Positions 5,423 to 11,790 are shown, counted from the first letter of the stretch. The stretch is DNA of 11,790 bases from Pavlovales sp. CCMP2436 (GCA_026770615.1 MU631319.1:479964-491753); one strand, 5' to 3'. Notes: generated from the sequence alone by a model not told the origin. Made by a program: numbers and translations.

Positions 5423-6676
5423 ATGTCACTCCTCACAAACGTGCGCCACTGCGCGGTCGGCCGACTGTCCGACCGCGTCGTCGTCGCGAACTACGTCCAT
5501 TGCAACCAGGGGGGCATGCCCGCGCGCTTCCACGCGGTGGTGGACAAAGTGCTCCGCTCGAACCGGATAATGGACCACCCGCGGCTCACGATCACCGACA
5601 AGGAGGTGGGCACGCTGCACTACATCACCGACCGGCTGGCCATCTACATCGTGATCACCTCGCCTGAGTACCCGCAGGTACCCCCCCCCCTCTCTACACA
5701 CACACACACGCACACACACACACGCGCGCACACACATACTAACCACACACTAACATGCACAAAATAACACCACCACCCCCCCTCCCACTCACCCCCACCC
5801 CCACGCAGCGAACCGCCTTCAAGCTGCTCGATGAACTCAAGGCGCGCTTCACGACCAACTTTGGCGACGTCCTGGTCGAGGCCACTGAGAACGGGCTCAC
5901 GAGCAAGGCCAAGCGTACGATGCTCGATCTCTGCGCGCTCTACGACGACATCGCCCGCGTGGACAAGACGCACGGCGTGCAGGCGCAGGTGTGTGTGTGT
6001 GTGTGTGTCTGGCCCATGTGCGACAGTAAACCTTCCCACTTGTAACGGCATGCGTCTACACATGGATCTACTTCGCGTTTCAATGGTTTTTTGAGCGTTT
6101 AGGTGGACGAGGCTAACGGCCTCATGCACGGGTGTGTGTACAAGACGTTGTGTAGAAGGTGTGTAAATATTTATAAAAACGTCAGGCCCCGTAAAGGTCT
6201 CCCAGTCTCCCAGTAGTGCAGCAACAATACAATGTTAGCCTAGGACCGTTCCCGAGCACACGGATAGCGTCGTCATCTCCTCGTCGTCATCTGAGCTTAT
6301 CCCCCCACCCCCTACCCTGCAGGTGGACGAGGTGAAGGGCCTCATGCACGAGAACATCACCCACCTCCTCGCCACCCACGAGAACCTCGAAGTGCTAGAG
6401 GACAAGACGGATGCGCTCAGGACCGAAGCACAGACCTTTCAGCGGCAGGCGACTGACCTCAAGCGCGTGATGCTATGGCGCAACCTGAAGCTCAAGTTGA
6501 TCATCGTCGTCATTGTCCTCTGCGTCGTCGGGTACGTGACCGTGCCCATGATCCACAAGGCGGTGTTAGCCTCCCAGGCCCTCAGCAACAAAAACAAGCC
6601 CGCCAGCAAGCCCGCCGCCAGCAACACGACCGCCAGCAACGCTACCGGCGACACCAGCAACTCGACCAAGACGTGA
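5423..6676 (+). CDS. VAMP7-like longin R-SNARE, three exons, 262 aa
   Basis: R-SNAREs of this type sit in vesicle or endosomal membranes and pair with three Q-SNAREs to drive fusion. Exons are 5423-5677, 5809-5988 and 6323-6676, all joined in phase 0 by GT-AG introns. Residues 1-120 form the longin domain (start MSLLTNVRHCAVGR; core R-L-A-I-Y-I-V-I-T; then F-K-L-L-D-E-L-K-x-R-F). The SNARE motif starts at V146 (VDEVKGLMHENI) and runs to about 200; the membrane anchor is about 203-222 (IIVVIVLCVVGYV) after a basic K-L-K-L. The luminal tail has three N-x-T sequons (about N246, N251, N258) and is longer than in animal VAMP7. Intron positions are backed by continuous alignment to the family. Odd point: the ionic zero-layer residue, Arg in nearly all R-SNAREs, is Thr163 (codon ACC). 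Identification as a longin R-SNARE is secure; orthology to VAMP7 rather than another longin VAMP is likely. Confidence 0.93.
5678..5808 (+). other. Intron 1 of the VAMP7-like gene
   Basis: Bounded by CAG|GTACCC and CCCCACGCAG|CG. Most of its 131 bases are simple sequence: C run, (AC)n at about 5695-5740, and C-rich polypyrimidine tract. Phase 0. Confidence 0.9.
6101..6130 (+). repeat. Duplicate of the intron 2/exon 3 junction
   Basis: The AG plus 28 bases here match AG plus 6323-6350 at 27 of 30 positions (differences at the codons after GTGGACGAGG). It is preceded by its own T-rich tract and TTTAG, so it looks like a usable 3' splice site. If used, the frame runs about 38 codons into the LINE tail and stops at TAG (about 6214-6216), before any SNARE motif. 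Most simply it is a long target-site duplication made by the LINE insertion. Confidence 0.75.
6159..6296 (-). mobile_element. LINE copy 4: antisense 3' tail within intron 2
   Basis: Read on the minus strand, this gives TATCCGTGTGCTCGGGA..., GGGAGACC and the terminal GACGTTTTTATAAATATTT followed by ACACAC, in the order seen in copies 1-3. The 5' end is cut in the block that precedes TATCCG. It lies between the two copies of the exon 3 start. Confidence 0.75.
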
Positions 6677-7596
6677 GCCTCAGCCTCGTCGACGGCTTTA
6701 GGCTGCCCGAGGCCGTTCCGCACAAATTCGCATTACTAATATATTACAGCATGACCCATGCATGTAGCTTGAAACAGTAACAGCATTAAGATTGTAATTT
6801 ATATAATTTACGAAATAATATAAATTAAATCTAAATCTTAACCAGAGTAAAGTTTCTTGAACTGACTCACTGCAAGATACTTACTCAACTAATATATTTA
6901 TAATATTCTATCCTATGATACGATTTTAATTCTTTTAAAATAAACTTGCGCTGAATGGAACCGGACTCAATCTAACCTGTGTACGCAGTACGGACATTAC
7001 TAATTTATCCAGCCATAAAGAGATACGCCGAAGGGCATATCTGCAACAGCACACGGTTTGGGACGAAAATTCGATCATTCCTTGCACAGCTTGTCTGGCC
7101 AGCTCTCAAACGACTCTGGAGCACAGCTTACGCTAAATTGTTTTAAACAAGGGCTAGAGACAATTTTGGGATAAGCGAGACATTGGCAATATTCTTAAAA
7201 GGAATGCAAGTTTTGGAAAAAGGGTCAGAATGTCAGAATGTCTTTAATAAAAATGGATTTAACTTCGCTTGGTGTAGAATGTAGAACCGCGGAGTAGGGG
7301 CGTACGCGGGCTGCCCCACACGCACTTTGAGCCCGACCGTTAGTTAGTTAGCATGACCCTTCAACACACCCGCAAACGCCCTAGGCGTTAAGGGAGGTGG
7401 CTTTCATGAAATCTGCAGTGGGAGGGGGCGCTCAGCCCCCCTGAGCAGCAATCAACCTTGATGAAGATGGCTACACTGTGTGTGTGCTCTCGAGACTAGT
7501 AGCCACACGACAACTCAGCCCACGATGCGCCACCTGTCAGTGAGTGATATGGGAGAGGTGCGACCCCCGTTTGATGCACCTGAATGCAATCCCCAA
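6677..7596. other. AT-rich intergenic region downstream of the VAMP7-like gene
   Basis: About 6730-7270 is clearly more AT-rich than the rest of the window, then GC rises again. It will include the VAMP7 3' UTR. It holds an interrupted inverted repeat (6786-6841), a GTTAGTTAG run near 7340, and small hairpins around 7410-7445. No ORF of note, tRNA or snRNA was recognised on either strand. Confidence 0.6.
6786..6841. repeat. A/T-rich interrupted inverted repeat
   Basis: TTAAGATT at 6786-6793 pairs with 6834-6841, and TAATTTATAT at 6795-6804 pairs exactly with 6818-6827, giving a stem of 18 pairs with small bulges and a 13-base loop. It begins 110 bases after the VAMP7 stop codon and could be a 3' UTR structure or an A/T-rich MITE remnant. 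Confidence 0.6.
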
Positions 7597-7597
7597 G

Positions 7598-7688
7598 GGG
7601 TCAAAATCCGAATTAGTGGCCAGTCCGGGGGGAAAATCGAAAACAGTCCACCGGTGAAAATCCTCCGGAGCAAGTCAGGAATCTGGGG
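7598..7688 (-). mobile_element. Second copy of the TIR element's end module (partial)
   Basis: This 91-bp block is the inverted, clearly similar counterpart of 4616-4706, the right end of the TIR element. Shared landmarks include CCGAATTAGTGGCCAGTC, GTCC...CCGGTGAAAATCC and TCCGGAGcAA. The matching opposite terminus with the CCGAATTAGTGGC core was not found nearby, so the copy is partial or its ends have diverged. A possible short element bounded by GGGGTC (7597) and GACCCC (7732) with flanking CCAA on both sides is noted but weak. Confidence 0.65.
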
Positions 7689-7712
7689 GGTCTGCTGGCA
7701 CCAGTTGCATTC

Positions 7713-7765
7713 AGTGACTGCCAGCAGACCCCCCAATGCTAAAGGGGGGTCTGCTGGCAGTCACT
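7713..7765. repeat. Perfect hairpin, 22-bp arms, 9-base loop
   Basis: Arm 7713-7734 is exactly complementary to 7744-7765; the loop is AATGCTAAA. A third copy of part of the arm (GGGGGGTCTGCTGGCA) lies at 7685-7700 in the same sense as the right arm. It is immediately inward of the end module at 7598-7688, the same relative place as the unrelated palindrome in the 4302-4706 element. Confidence 0.92.
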
Positions 7766-7838
7766 TGCAGAGGGGGGGTCTGGGGGTCCTCCCCCAGCGA
7801 GGCGAAAATTTGAAATTCGGTGCCTACTTTAACTCAAT

Positions 7839-8153
7839 TTGGCTTACACCGTTGACGTCACCGTCATGCGCGCGCGTGTCTCAGTCCTGACGCGCCCTGA
7901 CTCACGCGAGCTGCCTTCCAATGCAGAGCTCCTTCACGCGCTGGGCGTCGACGTGCACGTCGTCGCTCAGGTGAGCGCGGCGTCTCCCACTGCTTCCGGA
8001 GCGTGTGCTGCGTCAGCCAGTTGGCCACAAGCGCGCCTGGAGGGGGAAGCAGCGGCGACTCGACTGGGGCGTGTGGTGTGTGCTCGAAGGTGTGGCCGCG
8101 GCCTGGCCCGGCTCGTCCCTCGCCCGGCGGCGGCCCCCGGCGTCCCTCGTTGA
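7839..8153 (+). other. Unidentified coding-like frame, probable exon
   Basis: Open from just after TAA near 7830 to TGA at 8151-8153. The first part (7842-7970) has G/C-biased third positions and a protein-like sequence including VDVTVMRARVSVL and LLHALGVDVHVVAQ. It ends at an excellent donor, CAG|GTGAGC (7971), after which the translation becomes Ala/Arg-rich and non-protein-like. So 7842-7970 may be the end of an exon whose gene has been split from its downstream part by the LINE copy 2 insertion. No acceptor is evident upstream, where the foldback element lies. The family is not recognised. Confidence 0.35.
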
Positions 8154-8201
8154 GGCTGAACGTGGTCGGAGCGAGGAAACAGTGCCGATCCATATGAAGC
8201 T

Positions 8202-10001
8202 ATGCACACCATAAGCGAAGCAGAAGAAGACATCCTCATTACCGGTGGTAAGGAGATTTCACAAAAACTAGGCACCATACTTCAGACTCTACCCGAAAAT
8301 GCCGACATTAACGCAGTCAATGCAGAAGCAATAACCCTGTTTACCGAATCCTACCTTATACATCTCACCAAAGCTAAGGTCCCATCATTTCAGAAGCGCG
8401 AAATCCTACGAACAATAGTCCCGGAATTATTACTAACCCTCGGCGGGCCCACTAACTACCGCTTCATCACCCGACACACAGAGCTCATACACGCAGTCAG
8501 ACACTGCCCACCGTCACCCGAGAGACCGACCCTATGCAGTCACCACGTAGGGGTAGACGGCTCGTTCATCGAAGCAGGACGGGGAGGGAAACCCATGGCA
8601 GCAGGAGCAGCATGCTATTACACCCACGCCAGGATATCCGCAGTGGCGCACATCATTACATGCACCTTTGGGGTAGCACAAACAGTCGTAAACTCAGAAT
8701 GCAACTCGGTCCCACTAGCCCTCCAATCCCTAGAGCATGTACCAAATTTAGAGATCGGATGGGACCACGACACAGGCGTCAAACGCATGACCAGCCATGC
8801 GTCAGACCGGAACCCAACACCACACGGCATCCTCAACGCCACGAGCTACGATGCAAACCCCCACTTTTGTAGGCTTTTTGCCCTAATCAAACGAGACAGA
8901 TGCCAAGAAAAAATCCGCACAATAAAACACACCCCGGCACACACCGTAGACGATGACGAAATTGCAGCGATTTTGAACACGACAGGGGCCGTGCACACTG
9001 ACCCCTTATCAGGCATCAGAATCGTAGCCCCCTGGGCCCTCATGCGCGTAACAGGAACTCTCTCAAAATATCCTCAGTGGCCTCCCCATCGGCAGTCTGA
9101 TGAAACAATAAAATCCACACAAAATGCACTCAGCGATTGGGAAGCGAAAAGGGTAGCAGTTGCAGGAGCACCGGCGTCAGCCCATCTCACACAAACCACC
9201 CTCACTGCCCACAAGTGGGCACTAGCAGAAGCCAGCACAGGTGACCTAATCACATCGGACCCTAGTACGGCACGAATTGAAATCACCGATAGGGTGGCCA
9301 GGTTTCACCTCATGGCTAGAAACCCCATCTCACACCCCCCGGGCGCTGAAAAGATGACCAACGTCGAACAAGCATGGTTCAAAGAGAACACATCAGCTAT
9401 TCGCCTCCCAGCCAAAGGCGAACGGCCTAAAGAAAGCCTCACGAAGCATTTTCTACAGCTCGCCCACGGGGCGATCCACTACAATGCAGAATGGATCGAA
9501 AAAGACCCACCCCTGAATACCACAACCATCACTATAGACGGAAAGGACGAACCACTGAGCCACAACTGTCCCCTGTGTAAATTGCGGAACTCCCGAGACA
9601 CGAAACACCACCTGTACCACGAGTGTAAGAAGACAGACGAACTGCGCCACGACCTCCACTGCGAACTCAGCCAGATTCTAGCCCCACGCCTTAGACGCAA
9701 GGCAGACAGAACAGCCACCAAAATGATTAAAAGGCCCGACTATTATGTCGGACGAGTGGGCGTGAGTATCCAAGAAAAGATAGCAGCGAGGACACCAGGT
9801 GATGAAGACGATAATGAGCCAGACGAAGCCCCCAAACCAGGTGAGCTCCACTTCGCCCTTATAGGTTACAGCCTTGCGATGCACCAACTGCGCGACGAAG
9901 CGATAAAATCCATGGCTGCAGCCACGGCAGACGGAACCTCCAGCTACGAGGTGCAAAAATACCGGAACGCAATGTGGGCATCCCAGACCGCCGAAAGGTA
10001 G
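8202..10001 (+). CDS. LINE polyprotein segment: RNase H-like domain and CCHC finger (599 aa to TAG)
   Basis: The frame is open from 8160 with first Met at 8202; as part of a truncated polyprotein this Met need not be the real start. RNase H-like features: VGVDGS (D119), a small-residue strand with A-A-G-A-A, NSECNSVPLAL (E166), GWDHDTGVKRM (D190) and TPAHTVDDDEIAAIL (H247, acidic 250-253), in the usual D-E-D-H/D order. RNase H would remove template RNA during element cDNA synthesis. Residues 456-475 give CPLC-x10-H-x4-C, the zinc finger found after RT in many LINEs. RHD (482-484) and RPD (511-513) follow, in the order and spacing of restriction-like endonucleases, though a final acidic-x-Lys pair is not clear. 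Residues 535-599 are not recognised. The ORF stops at TAG (9999-10001), where copy 1 has CAG; the same frame then continues into the OTU part. Confidence 0.8.
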   Translation: MHTISEAEEDILITGGKEISQKLGTILQTLPENADINAVNAEAITLFTESYLIHLTKAKVPSFQKREILRTIVPELLLTLGGPTNYRFITRHTELIHAVRHCPPSPERPTLCSHHVGVDGSFIEAGRGGKPMAAGAACYYTHARISAVAHIITCTFGVAQTVVNSECNSVPLALQSLEHVPNLEIGWDHDTGVKRMTSHASDRNPTPHGILNATSYDANPHFCRLFALIKRDRCQEKIRTIKHTPAHTVDDDEIAAILNTTGAVHTDPLSGIRIVAPWALMRVTGTLSKYPQWPPHRQSDETIKSTQNALSDWEAKRVAVAGAPASAHLTQTTLTAHKWALAEASTGDLITSDPSTARIEITDRVARFHLMARNPISHPPGAEKMTNVEQAWFKENTSAIRLPAKGERPKESLTKHFLQLAHGAIHYNAEWIEKDPPLNTTTITIDGKDEPLSHNCPLCKLRNSRDTKHHLYHECKKTDELRHDLHCELSQILAPRLRRKADRTATKMIKRPDYYVGRVGVSIQEKIAARTPGDEDDNEPDEAPKPGELHFALIGYSLAMHQLRDEAIKSMAAATADGTSSYEVQKYRNAMWASQTAER

Positions 10002-10046
10002 GCCGCCAGCGAGAGCAAGAAGAAACAAGATGACGACCACACAGAA

Positions 10047-11120
10047 ATGGAAGAAGACGACCCAACGCCCACCAGCCAGACCCCACCCCAAATCCCCGAT
10101 CACCCCACATCGAGCCAAGATGACTCGCCCACGCCAAACCCACCCACCTCAAGTTATCGCCCGTCTAACACACCAAGCCCACCGACACAGCCCCACGCCA
10201 GACTGAACGGCCAGCCACGACGCCGAGCAGCATCCCAACCCAGCGCTAGCAACCCAGCAGCCCCCATACGCAAACGCCCTGCCAGCCAAAGCCATCCAAA
10301 AGCGCCGCCACACAAAAAGGCCAAGTATCCGGAAACTAACCCCGGCACAAAACGCCTGCCTAGCCAGAACCTCCCACGACCGCCACCATGCAAGAAAGAC
10401 AGAGCACAAAACCAGCAACCACCAAGCGACAATGGGGACGACCAATACATCATAGCGCAACAGATGCGAGCCCCAGCCGGTAACTTAAACAGCCTGCTGG
10501 CGTCAGTTGCGCTAGCCCCAGAGCACGTGAATGGCGACGGAAACTGCCTAATTTATGCGGCACTAAAGAGCTCAGGGCGACCAGCCAGCTGGAATGCAGC
10601 CATACAAATACGGGAGGCGGCAATCACACTAGCAATCGCCCTTCCGGTGGAGGTTAAGAAGGCCCTCAAGCTATGCAGACCAGATATAGACCCGGATGAC
10701 CCCATGGGGAACAACCTAGACCACAGTAAGCGACCCAACTTCTGGCCAATAGCAGCGCAGGCAAAACACGGCCTTCCCCACTTCCCAACGAATCAGGCCG
10801 CATGGATGTCAGACAACATGCTCCACAGCATAGCGACAGCCATGGGAACAGACATCGCGGTGCTGAAACTAAGCAGAGACCCCGGCAAAGTGGGCGACAT
10901 TATCGATGTATATTACGCATACATCCCGCACAACCCGCGGATCGGCGGTACCACATGGATACACCGAACCACTACAGGAGGCAGAACACGGCAGAATAAG
11001 ACCCTCGGAGAATTGCTCACGGCATCGCGCAGCGGGCAAGGCAGGAAAATATGCGTAATCACCATCGACGCCAACATGATACACTTCGAGGCGACACGAG
11101 AAATTGAGAAGAGCAACTGA
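10047..11120 (+). CDS. LINE polyprotein segment: proline-rich linker and OTU cysteine protease (357 aa)
   Basis: In the same frame as the upstream ORF; the frame is open from 10002, with the first Met at 10047. Residues 1-140 are P/S/Q-rich with basic clusters (QPRRRAAS, PHKKAKYP), probably a flexible nucleic-acid-binding or nuclear-localisation linker. Residues 155-352 form an OTU-family domain: VNGDGNCLIYAAL holds the catalytic D-G-N-C (C167); WMSDNMLHSIATAMGTDIAVL matches the W...L..lA...G..I.V block; NMIHFEA supplies the catalytic His (H346) followed by an aromatic residue. OTU proteases cleave ubiquitin-like chains or peptide bonds; here it may process the polyprotein or act on host ubiquitin, which is inference. 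All key residues are present in this copy. A cysteine protease in a LINE is known from Dualen of Chlamydomonas. The ORF ends 200 bases before the 3' hairpin. Confidence 0.82.
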   Translation: MEEDDPTPTSQTPPQIPDHPTSSQDDSPTPNPPTSSYRPSNTPSPPTQPHARLNGQPRRRAASQPSASNPAAPIRKRPASQSHPKAPPHKKAKYPETNPGTKRLPSQNLPRPPPCKKDRAQNQQPPSDNGDDQYIIAQQMRAPAGNLNSLLASVALAPEHVNGDGNCLIYAALKSSGRPASWNAAIQIREAAITLAIALPVEVKKALKLCRPDIDPDDPMGNNLDHSKRPNFWPIAAQAKHGLPHFPTNQAAWMSDNMLHSIATAMGTDIAVLKLSRDPGKVGDIIDVYYAYIPHNPRIGGTTWIHRTTTGGRTRQNKTLGELLTASRSGQGRKICVITIDANMIHFEATREIEKSN

Positions 11121-11379
11121 TAAGCAAGGAGAGGGCTGGGGGGGTTGGGCTGCCTGTATTATGTGCTACAGGTGCGGTGCATGTGCAGGCGAGCCGCATG
11201 TCGAGACGAGCGAGATACAGCAGAGTTTGATCAGCGCGCAAGTCGAGTGTCGTCGATAGTCGTCGTGTGCCTGATCAGTCTCAGCGGGGAGGACGGTATC
11301 CGGGGGCTCGGGAGCTGGTCCCAGGTTTTACCTGGGAGACCGCGAACGGGACCGGAAGTTTTTATAGATATTTACACAC
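11121..11379 (+). other. 3' UTR of LINE copy 2
   Basis: A G-rich patch (11130-11150), then the conserved blocks shared with copies 1, 3 and 4, the hairpin at 11320-11336, and the terminal GTTTTTATAGATATTTACACAC. This is the cleanest version of the 3' end and serves as reference for the other three. Confidence 0.82.
11320..11336 (+). other. 3' UTR hairpin of LINE copy 2
   Basis: CCCAGGT TTT ACCTGGG, a 7-bp stem with a 3-base loop, flanked by GGT and AGACC that can extend pairing with a bulge. It differs from copy 1 by a two-sided (T-A to G-C) change that keeps pairing. Confidence 0.65.
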
Positions 11380-11381
11380 GC

Positions 11382-11790
11382 TATATCGCCGGCAAAAGCC
11401 CTGCGTGTGCCCCCTTCGTAGGACAGCAGCTGAACGTCTCTCTGCGCGGAGGCCCCCTCGACGCATACGGCGACATTGCCGTCGCCGCAGCGTGGACAGG
11501 CAACCAGGATTCGATCTTCCGCCATGATCCGATCGTGCAAACGCTTGCCAGCGCGATCAAGGACGTCGGCGGCTACGCAGTCGCAGAGGACTCCGCCTTC
11601 TTCTCATCCGTTCTCCTGCCAGCCGCCATCGCAGCCGCACAGGCGCAGGCAGCACTGACCGGCCAGACGCACAGATTCCGCGTCATCACGCCGGACGTCG
11701 TCGTGCGCGTCGACCCAGCGAGGGGTCGGCTGCAGCTAATAGAGGTTAAGACTATCGCATTCTGCCCAAGCTATTACACTGACAATAATG
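11382..11790 (+). CDS. Partial open frame with PD-(D/E)XK nuclease signature, cut by LINE and by window edge
   Basis: One frame is open for 136 codons from the LINE tail to the end of the window, with no Met near its start and strong G/C third-position bias. Counting from TAT at 11382, residues 46-53 read FRHDPIVQ, E69 lies in AVAED, PDVVVRVDP starts at P104, and IEVKT holds E121 and K123. Helix-E, PD and E-x-K in this order are the core of PD-(D/E)XK nucleases; the RHD upstream recalls the restriction-like endonuclease of R2-type retrotransposons, though no CCHC finger precedes it here. It is different sequence from the LINE's own ORF. It could be the 3' part of another mobile element or of a host gene disrupted by copy 2. 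The function as a nuclease is inferred from motifs only. Confidence 0.5.

Larger units (their letters stand above)
5989..6322 (+). other. Intron 2 of the VAMP7-like gene, remodelled by a LINE tail
   Basis: Starts CAG|GTGTGTGTGT and ends CCCTGCAG|GTGGACGAG. It contains a (GT)n run at 5989-6009, an upstream duplicate of the acceptor and first 28 bases of exon 3 (6101-6130), and an antisense LINE 3' tail (6159-6296). The pyrimidine tract of the downstream acceptor lies in the right-hand edge of the inserted DNA. Confidence 0.85.
8190..11379 (+). mobile_element. Non-LTR retrotransposon copy 2: longest and best preserved
   Basis: The left boundary is estimated from the abrupt change from GC-rich host-like sequence to A/C-rich element codons near 8160-8205; the right boundary is the end of the conserved tail ATATTTACACAC at 11379. 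The copy carries RNase H-like, CCHC and OTU regions in one frame, a 259-base 3' UTR with a hairpin, and no poly(A). RT and any N-terminal endonuclease are missing because of 5' truncation. No convincing target-site duplication was found; GCTAT at 8199-8203 and 11380-11384 is the only candidate. Confidence 0.85.

Noticed and set aside
5426..6129. Long minus-strand open frames across the VAMP7-like gene.
   Set aside because: They are shadows of GC-rich exons and of AC/GT repeats; they ignore the well-supported introns and show no domain.
6873..6885. ATACTTACT resembles the 5' end of U1 snRNA.
   Set aside because: The sequence that follows has none of the U1 stem-loops or Sm site in place, and it lies in A/T-rich DNA where such matches are common.
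6960..7140. Checked for a tRNA or other structured RNA around the AAATTCGATCATTCC stretch.
   Set aside because: No acceptor, D or anticodon arms could be paired around the T-loop-like bases.
7597..7736. A 136-bp mini-element bounded by GGGGTC/GACCCC with CCAA duplications.
   Set aside because: The ends agree for only six bases in a G/C-run context and the right end falls inside a hairpin arm. Kept as a remark only.
11330..11342. TGGGAGACCGC in the LINE 3' UTR matches the internal control region of 5S rRNA, suggesting a 5S-derived tail.
   Set aside because: Only about 11 bases match, the neighbouring A box and intermediate element are absent, and copies 3 and 4 lack the match. Probably chance.
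8199..11384. GCTAT at both edges of LINE copy 2 as its target-site duplication.
   Set aside because: Five bases only, and the left edge of the element is uncertain by tens of bases, so the match is not meaningful without an empty site.

Overview
The window looks like nuclear DNA of a GC-rich, intron-bearing eukaryote, most likely a unicellular alga. The evidence is canonical GT-AG introns with polypyrimidine tracts, a VAMP7-type SNARE gene, non-LTR retrotransposon copies with characteristic 3' tails, and a probable ferrochelatase first exon whose N-terminus reads as an ER signal peptide followed by a plastid-transit-like stretch. Such a leader suits a lineage with a secondary plastid (haptophyte, stramenopile or similar). 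I cannot name the species.

Layout. 1-540: minus-strand first exon of a probable plastid ferrochelatase and part of its first intron. 543-2763: a 5'-truncated, decayed plus-strand LINE copy (copy 1) with a 247-bp solo LTR nested in it (1782-2028, TSD TATAG). 2764-3805: no recognised gene, one weak open frame, and a simple-sequence tract. 3806-4301: a broken proline-rich open frame. 4302-4706: a TIR element with a 4-bp TSD (AACA) that carries a near-perfect 38-bp-arm palindrome. 4841-5093: a LINE 3' tail (copy 3). 5423-6676: a three-exon VAMP7-like longin R-SNARE gene, the best-supported host gene. Its second intron holds an antisense LINE tail (copy 4) between two copies of the start of exon 3. 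6677-7596: AT-rich intergenic DNA. 7597-7765: a second, partial copy of the TIR element's end module joined to a different perfect hairpin. 7839-8153: an unidentified coding-like frame. About 8190-11379: the best LINE copy (copy 2). 11382-11790: a partial open frame with a PD-(D/E)XK nuclease signature.

The main mobile system is a non-LTR retrotransposon whose visible 3' half encodes, in one frame, an RNase H-like domain, a CCHC zinc finger followed by RHD...RPD residues as in restriction-like endonucleases, a basic proline-rich linker and an OTU-family cysteine protease. It ends in a conserved 3' UTR hairpin and the tail ATATTTACACAC. From established knowledge, the Dualen (RandI) family of Chlamydomonas combines two endonucleases, RT, RNase H and a cysteine protease; this element resembles that architecture. 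No RT or APE domain is in the window because every copy is 5'-truncated. In copy 2 one TAG separates the RNase H/zinc-finger part from the OTU part; copy 1 has CAG there. Element codons are A/C-rich, whereas host frames (ferrochelatase, VAMP7, the 11382-11790 frame) use mostly G/C at third positions.
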